Source of the DNA: Phreatobacter sp.
GTDB taxonomy: Bacteria > Pseudomonadota > Alphaproteobacteria > Rhizobiales > Phreatobacteraceae
Length of the DNA stretch: 64,000 nucleotides
Direction: 5' to 3'
Assembly (NCBI RefSeq): GCF_027532945.1
Contig: NZ_JAPZTZ010000008.1
Coordinates: 78,217 to 142,216, forward strand
Of the stretch, positions 18,009 to 26,078 are shown piece after piece. Every line of letters starts with the position of its first letter. The stretch's first letter is position 1. A program made the position numbers and the translations under genes. Below the pieces are notes generated by a model. That model saw only the letters and a program-made list of their open reading frames with translations, was not told the origin of the DNA and ran no database searches.

Positions 18009-18731
18009 TTACCGCGTCGGGCGGCCCTCGATCTTCGGCAGCGTGTCGGGCGACACCGAGCGCGGATCGACGGCAGCCTGCTGCTGCGGCCGGCGGGCGA
18101 GCTCGGTCGTCAGGCGCTTGGCGGGCTCCGGCTGCATCTGGGCGATGACGTCGGCAAGCTTCGGCGGGCGCATGGCGCGGGCCACCTCGATCAGAACGCT
18201 CATGTCGAGGCTGTCGAAGATGCGCGCCGCGTCCTTGGGCCGCATGGATTCGTACATGCTGACCACGCCGCGGAAGCGGGTCTGCTCGGCCTCGTCCCGA
18301 CGCTGCTCGAGCCCGGTGATGCGCGACTCCAGTTCGCGCAGCTCATTGATGCGCTGCTCCATGCGGCGCTCGGTGGCGCGCAACAGGTTCTCGCGCATCT
18401 CCAGTTCGCGCTGGCGTGTGTCGAGTTCCTGGCGACGCTCCTGCAGGCGCTCGAGGATCGCGCGCTCGGCGGAGGAAATGGCCGGCGGCTGATTGGCCGG
18501 GACCGCCTGGGGCGGCGGCGGGGGCGGCGCGGCCGCAGCCGGCGCAGCGGCCGGTGTCGCACCGGTGACGAGATTGGCGTCTGCGGGCGACTCGATGCCA
18601 GGGATCGAGGTGTCCTGCGCCCGGACCGCGCGGGGACCGGCCATGTCGCCGCTCAGCAGCCCGACGGCCTTCAGGAAGAGCAGGCCGCCAGCGGCGAAGG
18701 TGACGATCGGCAGAAGGCGCAGGTCCCGCAT
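18009..18731 (-). CDS. motE: MotE-family periplasmic chaperone of the flagellar motor
   Basis: A 240-residue protein: N-terminal membrane anchor (LRLLPIVTFAAGGLLFLKAV), Pro/Ala linker at ~55-85, a long coiled coil rich in Glu/Arg (~90-155), and a C-terminal MgtE-N/MotE-like helical domain (SMYESMRPKDAARIFDSLDM then SVLIEVARAMRPPKLADVIA). In rhizobia, MotE is a chaperone for the periplasmic motor protein MotC. It lies 10 bases downstream of the DUF6468 gene in the fliL-fliM operon. MotC itself was not recognised in this window. Confidence 0.82.
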   Translation of the reverse strand: MRDLRLLPIVTFAAGGLLFLKAVGLLSGDMAGPRAVRAQDTSIPGIESPADANLVTGATPAAAPAAAAPPPPPPQAVPANQPPAISSAERAILERLQERRQELDTRQRELEMRENLLRATERRMEQRINELRELESRITGLEQRRDEAEQTRFRGVVSMYESMRPKDAARIFDSLDMSVLIEVARAMRPPKLADVIAQMQPEPAKRLTTELARRPQQQAAVDPRSVSPDTLPKIEGRPTR

Positions 18732-18741
18732 GGAGCCCTCC

Positions 18742-19224
18742 TCAGGCGGCGCGCGTCTGGACGCGGGCGGCGAAGGCCTTGGCGGCGGCGAGGGTCGAGG
18801 CAGCGCTTGCCCCCTGCCCCTCCGCCGGCTCGCGGACGAGAACCGGCACGATTGGCTCGACCGCCGGGATCGGCGCGCGGGTCTTGCCGGCGTCGCGGGC
18901 AGCTTCGGTGATGCGGCTGATCCGCTCTACCACCGTCTGGCCGGCCTTCACCTCGCGCTCGATGTCGACCAGGAAGCGCTCGGCGGTGCGCAGCCGCTCG
19001 CCGAGCGTGCCGTCGCATTCGCGCACCGTGACCTTGAGGCCCTGGATCGCCCGCTCGGCGATTTCGGTGGCGGTGATGAGCTCGGCAATGGTCGCCTTCA
19101 GCGACTGCTCGTCGGAGCGCAGGCGGGTGAGCCGCCGGTTGAGGGTCACGCAATAGGCGATGGTGGCCACCAGCAGGCCTGCCACCAGCAACTCGATGAT
19201 CATGGACACCGTGAAGCTGCTCAT
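18742..19224 (-). CDS. DUF6468 protein of the fliM-motE operon
   Basis: A 160-residue protein with an N-terminal membrane helix (MIIELLVAGLLVATIAYCVT), a helical/coiled-coil middle (SLKATIAELITATEIAERAI, LRTAERFLVDIEREVKAGQT) and an Ala-rich tail. Its position between fliM and motE is conserved in many Hyphomicrobiales, where it is annotated only as a domain of unknown function. Its ATG shares one base with the fliM stop (TGATG), pointing to translational coupling. A motility role is inferred from that coupling. Confidence 0.78.
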   Translation of the reverse strand: MSSFTVSMIIELLVAGLLVATIAYCVTLNRRLTRLRSDEQSLKATIAELITATEIAERAIQGLKVTVRECDGTLGERLRTAERFLVDIEREVKAGQTVVERISRITEAARDAGKTRAPIPAVEPIVPVLVREPAEGQGASAASTLAAAKAFAARVQTRAA

Positions 19225-20381
19225 CACATCTCCTGTCCGCCTGAGGACACCTGCTCGAACTGCGCCATGGTTGTCCGGCCCCGCCGCAGCGGCTTCTGGA
19301 TGCGCACCGCGACCTTGTCGCCGACGCGGCCCATGCGTCCCTCGGTGAGGGTCTCGTCGCCGCAGCGCACCTTCACCAGGGCGTCCGGCTTCATGTCGAG
19401 GACGAGCGTGTCCCCCACCTTGAGGTTCATCAGCTTGCGCAGCGGGAATTCGCTCTCGTAGAGCACGGCCTCGACATGGGTGCGGGCCTGGAAGATCTCG
19501 GTGGAGAGATGCCCTTCCCAGACCGGATCGCGGCCGAGCTTCTCGCCGACGAAGGTCTGCATCAGGCGATCGCGGATCGGCTCCAGCGTCGCATAGGGCA
19601 GCAGCATCTCGATGGAGCCGCCACGCTCCTCCATGTCGATGCGGAAGCGGACGAGGATCGCCGCGTTGTTGGGGCGGGAGATCGCCGCGAAGCGCGGATT
19701 GGTCTCCAGCCGGTCGATCTTGAAATTGACCGGCGAGATCGGCCGGAAGGCGGCCTCGGCGTCGGCGAGGATCACCTCGACCATCCGCTTGACGAGGCCC
19801 ATCTCGATGGTCGTGTAGGGCCGGCCCTCGACGCGGATGGCGGTGACGCCGCGGCGGCCGCCCAGCAGCACGTCGATGATCGAGTAGATCAGGCTCGAAT
19901 CGACGGTGGCGATGCCGAAATTGTCCCATTCCTCCGCCTTGAAGATGGAGAGGATGGCCGGCAGCGGGATGGAATTGAGGTAATCGGCGAAGCGCACCGC
20001 GTGGATGCGGTCGAGCGAGACTTCGACGTTGTCGGAGGTGAAGTTGCGCAGGCTGGTCGTGAGCAACCGCACGAGGCGGTCGAACACGATGTCGAGCATC
20101 GGCAGGCGCTCGTAGGCGACCATCGCCGAGTCGATGATGGCGCGGATGCCGCCATTGTCGGACAGCGCCAGGTCCTCGATGGAGAAACCGAGGAGGTTGT
20201 CGATCTCTTCCTGGTTGAGGATGCGCTCGGCGCCGCCCTTCGAGCCGACGCCGACATGGGCCATACCGTCTTCGCCGACGGTCTCCCAGGACTGGGCGGC
20301 GTCGTTGCCGGTGGCGCCCTGTTCCTCAAGGGCCATGCCCCATTCGGCGGCAAGGGCGTCCTGGTCGATATCGCCTGCCAT
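19224..20381 (-). CDS. fliM: Flagellar motor switch protein FliM
   Basis: C-ring protein that binds phospho-CheY. The family signature LNQEEIDNLLGFS lies after an unusually long ~50-residue N-terminus. The middle domain is seen in VFDRLVRLLTTSLRNFTSDN and GGRRGVTAIRVEGRPYTTIE, and the C-terminal FliN-like SpoA domain in FPLRKLMNLKVGDTLVLDMK. The length is 385 residues. It begins 11 bases after fliL ends and is coupled to the downstream DUF6468 gene. FliG and FliN are not in the window. Confidence 0.95.
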   Translation of the reverse strand: MAGDIDQDALAAEWGMALEEQGATGNDAAQSWETVGEDGMAHVGVGSKGGAERILNQEEIDNLLGFSIEDLALSDNGGIRAIIDSAMVAYERLPMLDIVFDRLVRLLTTSLRNFTSDNVEVSLDRIHAVRFADYLNSIPLPAILSIFKAEEWDNFGIATVDSSLIYSIIDVLLGGRRGVTAIRVEGRPYTTIEMGLVKRMVEVILADAEAAFRPISPVNFKIDRLETNPRFAAISRPNNAAILVRFRIDMEERGGSIEMLLPYATLEPIRDRLMQTFVGEKLGRDPVWEGHLSTEIFQARTHVEAVLYESEFPLRKLMNLKVGDTLVLDMKPDALVKVRCGDETLTEGRMGRVGDKVAVRIQKPLRRGRTTMAQFEQVSSGGQEM

Positions 20382-20392
20382 CGATCAGCCCG

Positions 20393-20908
20393 TCACTGCA
20401 CGACGATTTCGCGGAACAGCACGGCATTCACCCGTGCCGGATGGACGGCGGTGTTGACGCGCCGGGTGAGTTCGTCGCGCAGGCGGAAGATGCCGGCCGA
20501 CCCCTCGATATCCGAGGGACGCATCTCCCTGAGGTAGAGCTGGAAGGCGTCCACCACGCGCGGCATGATCGGCCGGATCTGGTCGGCGACCTTGGTGTCG
20601 GAGACCTCGAGGGCGACCTTCACGCGCAGGTACTGCGGACGGTCCTGGCCGACCGACAGGTTGACCGTCATGTCCGGCAGATCGACGAAGGCGACAGGCT
20701 TGGCGACCTCGACGGGCGCCGGCGCCGCGACCTGCTGGGGCTTCTTGCGCAAAAAGAAGAACCAGCCGCCACCACCGAGGGCCAGCACGAGCACGGCGGC
20801 CCCGCCCATCATGATGAGCTTCTTCTTGCCGCCACCGGCTTCGGGGGCGCCTTCGCCCTCTTCGCCGTCCTCGGCTTCGCCTTCGGCCTTTTTGGGTTTC
20901 TTCGCCAT
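20393..20908 (-). CDS. fliL: Flagellar basal body-associated protein FliL
   Basis: A 171-residue single-pass inner-membrane protein at the stator. An acidic, Lys/Glu-rich cytoplasmic N-terminus precedes one helix (LIMMGGAAVLVLALGGGGWF) and a periplasmic FliL domain (FVDLPDMTVNLSVGQDRPQY then LRVKVALEVSD). A GTG at 20911 immediately precedes the chosen ATG. It is the first gene of the fliL-fliM-DUF6468-motE-TPR unit, with a CtrA-type box 48 bp upstream. Confidence 0.93.
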   Translation of the reverse strand: MAKKPKKAEGEAEDGEEGEGAPEAGGGKKKLIMMGGAAVLVLALGGGGWFFFLRKKPQQVAAPAPVEVAKPVAFVDLPDMTVNLSVGQDRPQYLRVKVALEVSDTKVADQIRPIMPRVVDAFQLYLREMRPSDIEGSAGIFRLRDELTRRVNTAVHPARVNAVLFREIVVQ

Positions 20909-20955
20909 CACTTAGCGCCCCGGATTCTCATGTTGGGACAGTGGCGCCAAAATGG

Positions 20956-20970
20956 TTAACGGCCCGTTTA
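20956..20970. promoter_or_regulatory. CtrA-type box upstream of fliL
   Basis: TTAA-CGGCCCG-TTTA, one mismatch to TTAA-N7-TTAA, with another TTAA at 20977-20980. It is 48 bp upstream of the fliL start on the minus strand. In the 321-bp divergent fliL/flgF region it lies on the fliL side of the FlbD-like palindrome. Confidence 0.55.
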
Positions 20971-20984
20971 CGTCCGTTAAGGAT

Positions 20985-20999
20985 CGGCAAGTTTTGCCG
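20985..20999. promoter_or_regulatory. FlbD/ftr-like palindrome, fliL/flgF region
   Basis: CGGCAA-GTT-TTGCCG, perfect arms. Its centre (20992) is 103 bp upstream of the centre of the sigma-54 element serving flgF, the normal enhancer distance. On the other side it is next to the CtrA box of fliL. Confidence 0.72.
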
Positions 21000-21087
21000 G
21001 GACGAAAGCGCAGGGATGGCCGTTCGTGCCTAGCGCCCCCTTACCGCTTCCTTGCCTTAAGTGGTTGATTTTCCTTTACCCACCCGC

Positions 21088-21103
21088 TTGGCACGGCTCC
21101 TGC
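21088..21103 (+). promoter_or_regulatory. Sigma-54 promoter (-24/-12) of flgF operon
   Basis: TTGGCACGGCTCCTGC matches the consensus TTGGCACG-N4-TTGC with one mismatch and the obligatory 12-base GG-to-GC spacing. Transcription would give a leader of about 115 nt before flgF. The remaining bases between it and the gene show nothing else recognisable. Confidence 0.78.
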
Positions 21104-21229
21104 GACGACCTTTGCGGATCGCCGGACCCGTTTGGGAGAACGGCCCTGCGGTCCAGCTGGGGAGCACCGGCCCCGGACCGTCTTGGGAGAGATGGTCCAT
21201 CAGGGTCGGAACATCAGGGGATCGGTCCG

Positions 21230-21979
21230 ATGGAAAACATTGGTCTGGTCGGACTTTCGCGGCAGGTCGCCCTGCAGCGCGAGCTCGACGTCATTGCGAA
21301 CAACCTCGCCAACTTGAACACCACGGGGTTCAAGCAGGACGACGTTGTCTTTGAGGAATACCTGATGCCTGTCGCGCGGGACGATACGTTCCAGCGCGGC
21401 GCCGACCGGCGCATGTCCTTCGTCTGGGATCGCGCCACCGCGACCAATCTCGGCCAGGGCGGCATCACCCAGACCGGCAATGTGCTCGACGTCGCCATCA
21501 ACGGCCGCGGCTATTTCGTCGTCCAGACGCCCGAGGGCGAGCGCTTCACCCGCAACGGCTCCTTCGAGCTGAACGCCCAGAACCAGCTCGTCACCAAGCA
21601 GGGCCAGCTCGTCATGGGCGAAGGCGGCCCCATCGTCTTCGAGGCCCGCGACGTCGGCATCACCATCGGTCGCGACGGCTCGGTCTCCTCCTCCGGCGGC
21701 ATCCGCGGCCGCCTGCGCATCGTCGACGGCGACCAGCCGCGCGCCCTGGAGAAGGAAGGCGACAACCTCTTCCGCCTCCGCGAGGGCCGCCGCGCCGAGA
21801 CGGTCGCGCTCACCGACGTCCGCCAGGGCGCTCTCGAAAGCTCGAACGTCGCTCCCGTCCTTGCCCTGTCGCGGATGATCGAGGTCACCCGCGCCTACCA
21901 GTCGCTCGCCTCCAACCTCGAGCGGCACGACCAGATGCGCCGGGATGCGATCCGCTCCCTCGGCAACCCCACCTCCTGA
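21230..21979 (+). CDS. flgF: Flagellar proximal rod protein FlgF
   Basis: A 249-residue rod protein with the axial N-terminal motif LQRELDVIANNLANLNTTGF and C-terminal motif LALSRMIEVTRAYQSLASNL. The reading frame runs further upstream, but the ATG at 21230 (MENIGLVGLSRQ) gives the family N-terminus, with GGGGAT upstream. First gene of flgF-flgG-flgA-flgH, behind a sigma-54 promoter. Confidence 0.95.
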   Translation: MENIGLVGLSRQVALQRELDVIANNLANLNTTGFKQDDVVFEEYLMPVARDDTFQRGADRRMSFVWDRATATNLGQGGITQTGNVLDVAINGRGYFVVQTPEGERFTRNGSFELNAQNQLVTKQGQLVMGEGGPIVFEARDVGITIGRDGSVSSSGGIRGRLRIVDGDQPRALEKEGDNLFRLREGRRAETVALTDVRQGALESSNVAPVLALSRMIEVTRAYQSLASNLERHDQMRRDAIRSLGNPTS

Positions 21980-21991
21980 GGAACCTGACCC

Positions 21992-22780
21992 ATGCGCGCG
22001 CTCCACACCGCCGCCAGCGGCATGAAGGCCCAGGAGCTCACCGTCGAGGTGATCTCCAACAACATCGCGAACATGCGGACCACGGGCTTCAAGCGCCAGC
22101 GGGCCGAGTTCCAGGACATGCTCTACGACCACCAGCGCCGGGCCGGCACGCAGAACTCGCAGCAGGGCAACCTGCTGCCGGTCGGCATCTCCATCGGCTC
22201 GGGCGTCAAGCCCGCCGGCACCTCGCGCATCATGACCCAGGGCAACGTGCTGGCGACGGAGAAGGACTACGACGTCGCCATCCGCGGCGAGGGCTTCTTC
22301 CGCATCCAGCTGCCCGACGGCCGCACCGCCTACACCCGTGACGGTTCCTTCGAGCGCAATGCCGACGGCCAGATCGTCACCGTCGACGGCTACCAGCTCG
22401 ACCCCGGCATCACCGTGCCGAACAACGCCACGGCGGTCAGCATCAGCGCCGCCGGCGTCGTCCAGGCGACCCTGCCCGGCCAGACCGCCGCCCAGACCAT
22501 CGGCCAGATCCAGCTCTCGCGCTTCGTCAACAAGGCGGGCCTCGAATCGATCGGCGACAACCTGTTCCTCGAGACCTCCGCCTCCGGCCAGGCCATCACC
22601 ACCACGCCGGGCAACGAAGGCATGGGCCAGCTGCTGCAGAAGAACCTCGAACAGTCGAACGTGACGGCGGTGTCGGAAATCTCCGACCTCATCGCCGCCC
22701 AGCGCGCCTACGAGATGAACGCCCGCATCATCTCCGCGGCCGACCAGATGCTGCAGTCCACCTCGCAGTTGATGCGCTGA
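21992..22780 (+). CDS. flgG: Flagellar distal rod protein FlgG
   Basis: A 262-residue distal rod protein: N-terminal HTAASGMKAQELTVEVISNN followed by IANMRTTGFKRQRAEFQD; C-terminal EISDLIAAQRAYEMNARIIS followed by AADQMLQSTSQLMR. The length is normal. It lies 12 bases after flgF; GAGGA precedes the start. Confidence 0.96.
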   Translation: MRALHTAASGMKAQELTVEVISNNIANMRTTGFKRQRAEFQDMLYDHQRRAGTQNSQQGNLLPVGISIGSGVKPAGTSRIMTQGNVLATEKDYDVAIRGEGFFRIQLPDGRTAYTRDGSFERNADGQIVTVDGYQLDPGITVPNNATAVSISAAGVVQATLPGQTAAQTIGQIQLSRFVNKAGLESIGDNLFLETSASGQAITTTPGNEGMGQLLQKNLEQSNVTAVSEISDLIAAQRAYEMNARIISAADQMLQSTSQLMR

Positions 22781-22783
22781 GCC

Positions 22784-23791
22784 ATGCGGACCCTCCGGAC
22801 CCTCCTCGCAAGCCTCGTTCTCGGTCTCGCCGCGGCGCCCGTGGCGGCCGACGAGCCGCCGCCGCGCCCGGTGCTGCGCCTCGAGGTCGCCGTATCCGGC
22901 GAGGTGGTGCGCCTCGGCGACCTGTTCCAGCATGCCGGCCGCTTCGCCGATGTGCCGGTCTTCCGCTCGCCCGACCCCGGCCATACCGGCCAGATGCCGG
23001 CCTGGCGTATCATCGAGGCGGCCCGCCGCGTCGGCCTCGAACCGGAGACAGGTGACCGCAACCGCGAAGTCTCGATCACGCGTGACGCCCGCATCCTGCC
23101 GCTCGCCGAGATGGAGGAGCGCATCGCCATGGCGCTCGCCTCGTCCATGGGCCTGTCCGATTCGAACCGCATCCAGGTCGCCTTCGATCGCGGCACCCGC
23201 CCCATCGCCGTGGAGAAGGGCGTGTCGGGTAGCCTCGACATCCTGCGCATGGAGCACGACCCCCGCACCGGCCGCTTCGAGGCCGTGCTCGGCATCGGCG
23301 GCTCGCCCCGCACCGACCGCAATGGCGGCTTCCGGGTTCAGGGGACGGCGGTCGAACTGGTCGAGTTCGTCGTGCTCGCCCGCGCCCTCGGCCGCGGCGA
23401 GGTCATCCGCTCCTCCGACCTGGTCATCGACCGCAAGCCGCGCACGCAGGTGCCGGCGCTGACCCTCGACACCGTGGTGAGCGCGACACAGGCCGTGGGC
23501 ATGGCGGCGCGCCGCCCCATTGGTCCCGAGCGCCCCTTCCGCATGGCCGACCTGATGAAGCCCGAGCTCGTCGAGCGCAACGGCAATGTCCTCATCACCA
23601 TGGAGATGCCTGGCCTGTCGCTGACCATGCGCGGCCGTGCGCTGGAGGCCGGTGCCGAGGGCGACATGATCCAGGTGGAGAACCTGCAGTCGCGCAAGCG
23701 GCTTCAGGCCACCGTCACCGGCCTCAACCGCGTATCCATCACCCCGCCCGTCACCACCACCACCGCCGTCGCCACCGCGAGGACGCCGTGA
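22784..23791 (+). CDS. flgA: Flagellar P-ring assembly chaperone FlgA
   Basis: A 335-residue periplasmic protein needed for P-ring (FlgI) assembly. A signal peptide (LLASLVLGLAAAPVAADEPP) is followed by an N-terminal region of about 180 residues and a C-terminal SAF domain (VLARALGRGEVIRSSDLVID, PIGPERPFRMADLMKPELVE, AGAEGDMIQVENLQSRKRLQ). It is longer than the enterobacterial protein, as is usual in this group. It starts 3 bases after flgG, and its stop overlaps the flgH start. Confidence 0.93.
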   Translation: MRTLRTLLASLVLGLAAAPVAADEPPPRPVLRLEVAVSGEVVRLGDLFQHAGRFADVPVFRSPDPGHTGQMPAWRIIEAARRVGLEPETGDRNREVSITRDARILPLAEMEERIAMALASSMGLSDSNRIQVAFDRGTRPIAVEKGVSGSLDILRMEHDPRTGRFEAVLGIGGSPRTDRNGGFRVQGTAVELVEFVVLARALGRGEVIRSSDLVIDRKPRTQVPALTLDTVVSATQAVGMAARRPIGPERPFRMADLMKPELVERNGNVLITMEMPGLSLTMRGRALEAGAEGDMIQVENLQSRKRLQATVTGLNRVSITPPVTTTTAVATARTP

Positions 23792-24582
23792 TGACCATGC
23801 CCGCCATCCGCCGTCCCGCGTCAGGATCCGCCATGTTCGCCCGCAGCCAGCACAGCCTCCGCCCGCTCCTTATCGTCGCCGCCGGCCTGTCGGTCGCGGC
23901 CTGCGGCGCCCCGGACCGGCTGCGCAATGTCGGCCGGGCCCCGCAGCTCTCCGCGGTTGAGAACCCCCAGACCCAGCCCGGTTACCGGCCGGTCTCCATG
24001 CCCATGCCGGAGCCGCAGCCCATCTCGCACAATCCCAATTCGCTGTGGCGCAACGGCTCGCGCGCCTTCTTCCGCGACCAGCGCGCCCAGCGCGTCGGCG
24101 ATATCCTCACCGTCAAGGTGAAGTTCCAGGACCAGGCCAACGTCCAGAACACCACCAACCAGTCGCGCACCGGCTCGCAGACCATGGGCACCCCGAGCCT
24201 CTTTGGCGCCGAGCGCCTGATCGCCCGCACCGGCGCCGATCCGGCAAGCCTCGTCTCCACCACCGGCACCAATTCCAACGAGGGCAAGGGCACCGTCACC
24301 CGCTCCGAGACGCTCGCCACCAACGTCGCCGCCGTCGTCATGCAGGTGCTGCCCAACGGCAACCTCGTCCTGGAGGGCAAGCAGGAGGTGCGCGTCAATT
24401 TCGAGGTGCGCGAATTGATCGTCGCAGGCGTCGTCCGGCCGGAGGACATCGAGAGCGACAACACCATCGATTCCAACAAGATCGCCCAGGCCCGCATCGG
24501 CTACGGCGGTCGCGGCCAGATCACCGACCAGCAGCAGCCGCGCTACGGCCAGCAGGTCCTCGACGTCCTCCTGCCCTTCTGA
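23791..24582 (+). CDS. flgH: Flagellar L-ring lipoprotein FlgH
   Basis: Outer-membrane lipoprotein forming the L ring. The lipobox is LSVAAC in LLIVAAGLSVAACGAP. Family motifs are SLWRNGSRAFFRDQRAQRVG, DILTVKVKFQDQAN and the C-terminal IAQARIGYGGRGQI. The start is uncertain: GTG 23788 and ATG 23791 are coupled to the flgA stop, while ATG 23833 (MFARSQHS, AGGA upstream) gives the most typical 24-residue lipoprotein signal. Last gene of the flgF operon; a 13-bp hairpin follows at 24659. Confidence 0.93.
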   Translation: MTMPAIRRPASGSAMFARSQHSLRPLLIVAAGLSVAACGAPDRLRNVGRAPQLSAVENPQTQPGYRPVSMPMPEPQPISHNPNSLWRNGSRAFFRDQRAQRVGDILTVKVKFQDQANVQNTTNQSRTGSQTMGTPSLFGAERLIARTGADPASLVSTTGTNSNEGKGTVTRSETLATNVAAVVMQVLPNGNLVLEGKQEVRVNFEVRELIVAGVVRPEDIESDNTIDSNKIAQARIGYGGRGQITDQQQPRYGQQVLDVLLPF

Positions 24583-24658
24583 CGCCCTCCCCGCTCCTCC
24601 CCGCTCCTCCCCGAGCTCCCAGCCGTCCCCGCTCCCCAGGCGAATACGGCAAGTCCGG

Positions 24659-24689
24659 CGCCGCCCGCGTTCTCCCAACGCGGGCGGCG
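24659..24689 (+). terminator. Strong hairpin after flgH
   Basis: Perfect 13-bp inverted repeat CGCCGCCCGCGTT / AACGCGGGCGGCG around loop CTCCC, 76 bp beyond flgH. Only a weak T tract (TTGG, later GTTAT) follows, so termination efficiency is uncertain. The 24583-24620 stretch before it is a pyrimidine-rich imprecise repeat of CCCCGCTCCT. Confidence 0.55.
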
Positions 24690-24710
24690 TTGGCCGTTAT
24701 GGGCACAGCC

Positions 24711-24739
24711 AAAAGAAGAGGCCGCCCGGAGGCGGCCTC
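24711..24739 (-). terminator. Rho-independent terminator of dksA
   Basis: On the minus strand a perfect 9-bp stem GAGGCCGCC / GGCGGCCTC with a 4-base loop is followed by TTCTTTT, 28 bp past the dksA stop. Confidence 0.8.
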
Positions 24740-24766
24740 ACATGCTGAGCGAAGGTGCCCGCAACG

Positions 24767-25183
24767 TCACTCGTCGCGATAGACCCGCTCACGGCGCTCG
24801 TGGCGCTCCTGGGCCTCCAGCGACAGGGTCGCGATGGGACGGGCCTCAAGGCGCTTGAGCGAAATCGGGTCACCCGTCTCCTCGCAGAAACCGTAGGTGC
24901 CGTCCTCGATCCGGGCGAGCGCAGCGTCGATCTTGGCGATCAGCTTGCGCTGGCGGTCGCGGGCCCGAAGCTCGATGGCCCGATCGGTTTCTGAGGATGC
25001 ACGGTCAGCGATGTCGGGGTGGTTCTGGTTCTCGTCCTGCAGGTTCTGGAGGGTCTCCTTCGCCTCGCGAAGGATGTCGTCCTTCCAGGACAGCAGCTTT
25101 TTGCGAAAGTACTCGCGCTGCCGCTCGTTCATGAACGGCTCTGAGTCGCTCGGGCGGTAGTCCGCTTCCAACTCCAACGTCAT
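24767..25183 (-). CDS. dksA: RNA polymerase-binding transcription factor DksA, one-cysteine form
   Basis: A 138-residue secondary-channel factor that works with ppGpp in the stringent response. The coiled coil spans ~20-90 (MNERQREYFRKKLLSWKDDI) and carries the DksA pair of acidic tip residues near the middle. The C-terminal globular region reads YGFCEETGDPISLKRLEARP then IATLSLEAQERHERRERVY. Only one of the four zinc cysteines of E. coli DksA remains (C in GFCEE); the others are Thr/Ala/Ser-type residues. This is normal in alphaproteobacteria and should mean a zinc-free protein. An autonomous transcript is likely: own terminator downstream, 203 bp of non-coding DNA upstream. Confidence 0.92.
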   Translation of the reverse strand: MTLELEADYRPSDSEPFMNERQREYFRKKLLSWKDDILREAKETLQNLQDENQNHPDIADRASSETDRAIELRARDRQRKLIAKIDAALARIEDGTYGFCEETGDPISLKRLEARPIATLSLEAQERHERRERVYRDE

Positions 25184-25386
25184 GCAACGAACCCCTCTGA
25201 TTCACGGTGTTGAGCCCGTGTTTCGGCGCGCTCATAGCATCCGCTCCGATGCCAGACAACCTGAAACCGGGTCATCGGGGCGTCACGGAAGGGGACACGG
25301 GCGCCACCGAGAGGCAGGAACCGTGCCAGAAGGCAGGAATTGTCTGGATTTCAGACGCTTGCGCCGCGGGAATCGGCTGGCGACGA

Positions 25387-25836
25387 TTACCGTTCGCCGC
25401 CGCCCTCACGCGCCGCCGCCTCTCGCTTGGCGATCTCCACCTGCGCCCTCAGATCGATCTCGGCGAGGACGTCATCGAGACCCTGATCACCCGAGCCTTC
25501 GAGCGCCGTGGCGGTGACGCTGCGAAGCTTCAACAACACCGAAGGCATGGGCTCACCGGCAAGCAGCGACAGCTTCAGATCGTCGAGCAGGTCCAGCGAC
25601 TGGCGGCCGCGCTGCATGGCGCGACGGCGCTTCTCGCGCCGGTCCTCGGGCTGCATCCCCTGGACCGCGAGCAGCGTCTCGAGGCCCGCCGCAGCGACGG
25701 TGGGGCGGGCGGCGGCGGTCGAGGGCGTCTCAGCCTTGCCGCCGGGCAGCTCGAAAGCCGAGCGCGGCCGATCGGCCCGTTGCGTGGCCGGGCCCTGGGC
25801 GACCGCTCCGACGGTCGGCGGCGTAATGATCCGCAT
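25387..25836 (-). CDS. fliX: Flagellar assembly/regulatory protein FliX
   Basis: A 149-residue protein specific to alphaproteobacteria. In Caulobacter, FliX couples early basal-body assembly to the activity of the sigma-54 activator FlbD. Matching features are LETLLAVQG at ~50, the basic stretch EDRREKRRRAMQRGRQSLDL followed by LDDLKLSLLAGE, and C-terminal LDDVLAEIDLRAQVEIAKRE. It is divergent from flgI with a CtrA box and a FlbD-like palindrome between them, the same arrangement as in Caulobacter. Confidence 0.88.
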   Translation of the reverse strand: MRIITPPTVGAVAQGPATQRADRPRSAFELPGGKAETPSTAAARPTVAAAGLETLLAVQGMQPEDRREKRRRAMQRGRQSLDLLDDLKLSLLAGEPMPSVLLKLRSVTATALEGSGDQGLDDVLAEIDLRAQVEIAKREAAAREGGGER

Positions 25837-25911
25837 GGTCCTTCTCCGGGACGGGCGCTTCAGGAAGGCGCAACACGTCTTTCTATGAGGTTAAGAAGAC
25901 CCCCTGCGTGG

Positions 25912-25926
25912 TTAAGGGGCCGTTAA
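25912..25926. promoter_or_regulatory. CtrA-type box between fliX and flgI
   Basis: TTAAGGGGCCGTTAA, a perfect TTAA-N7-TTAA, 76 bp upstream of fliX on the minus strand. Another TTAA lies at 25891-25894. The box abuts the FlbD-like palindrome with two bases between. Confidence 0.7.
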
Positions 25927-25928
25927 TG

Positions 25929-25947
25929 CCCGGCAAGACTTGCCGGG
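25929..25947. promoter_or_regulatory. FlbD/ftr-like palindrome, fliX/flgI region
   Basis: CCCGGCAAGACTTGCCGGG, a perfect 19-bp palindrome (9-1-9) and the longest of the five copies. Its centre (25938) is 100 bp upstream of the flgI sigma-54 element centre. Being adjacent to the CtrA box, occupancy of one site could affect the other. Confidence 0.75.
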
Positions 25948-26029
25948 TGACCCCCATCAAGGCCGGGAGGATGACCCCGCCTTTCGGCAATCACCATAAC
26001 AAATCAACAACTTGGGGAATCGCATGGTC

Positions 26030-26045
26030 TTGGCATGGCCTGTGC
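26030..26045 (+). promoter_or_regulatory. Sigma-54 promoter (-24/-12) of flgI operon
   Basis: TTGGCATGGCCTGTGC matches TTGGCACG-N4-TTGC with two mismatches and the exact 12-base GG-to-GC spacing. The start of transcription would fall about 20 nt before the flgI ATG. Confidence 0.75.
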
Positions 26046-26078
26046 GAGGCTTTCAGCGAACCCACGATCGGAACACCC

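Noticed and set aside
14289..18911. 1,540-codon open frame on the plus strand opposite the TPR, motE and DUF6468 genes
   Set aside because: Spans three real genes in antisense and has shadow composition (Arg/Gly/Asp/His-rich); no start signal or domain.
21200..23257. 685-codon minus-strand open frame opposite flgF, flgG and flgA
   Set aside because: Antisense shadow of three well-recognised flagellar genes.
24583..24620. Tandem CCCCGCTCCT-like repeat after flgH
   Set aside because: Only about three imprecise units of simple pyrimidine-rich sequence; no sign of CRISPR or an origin.
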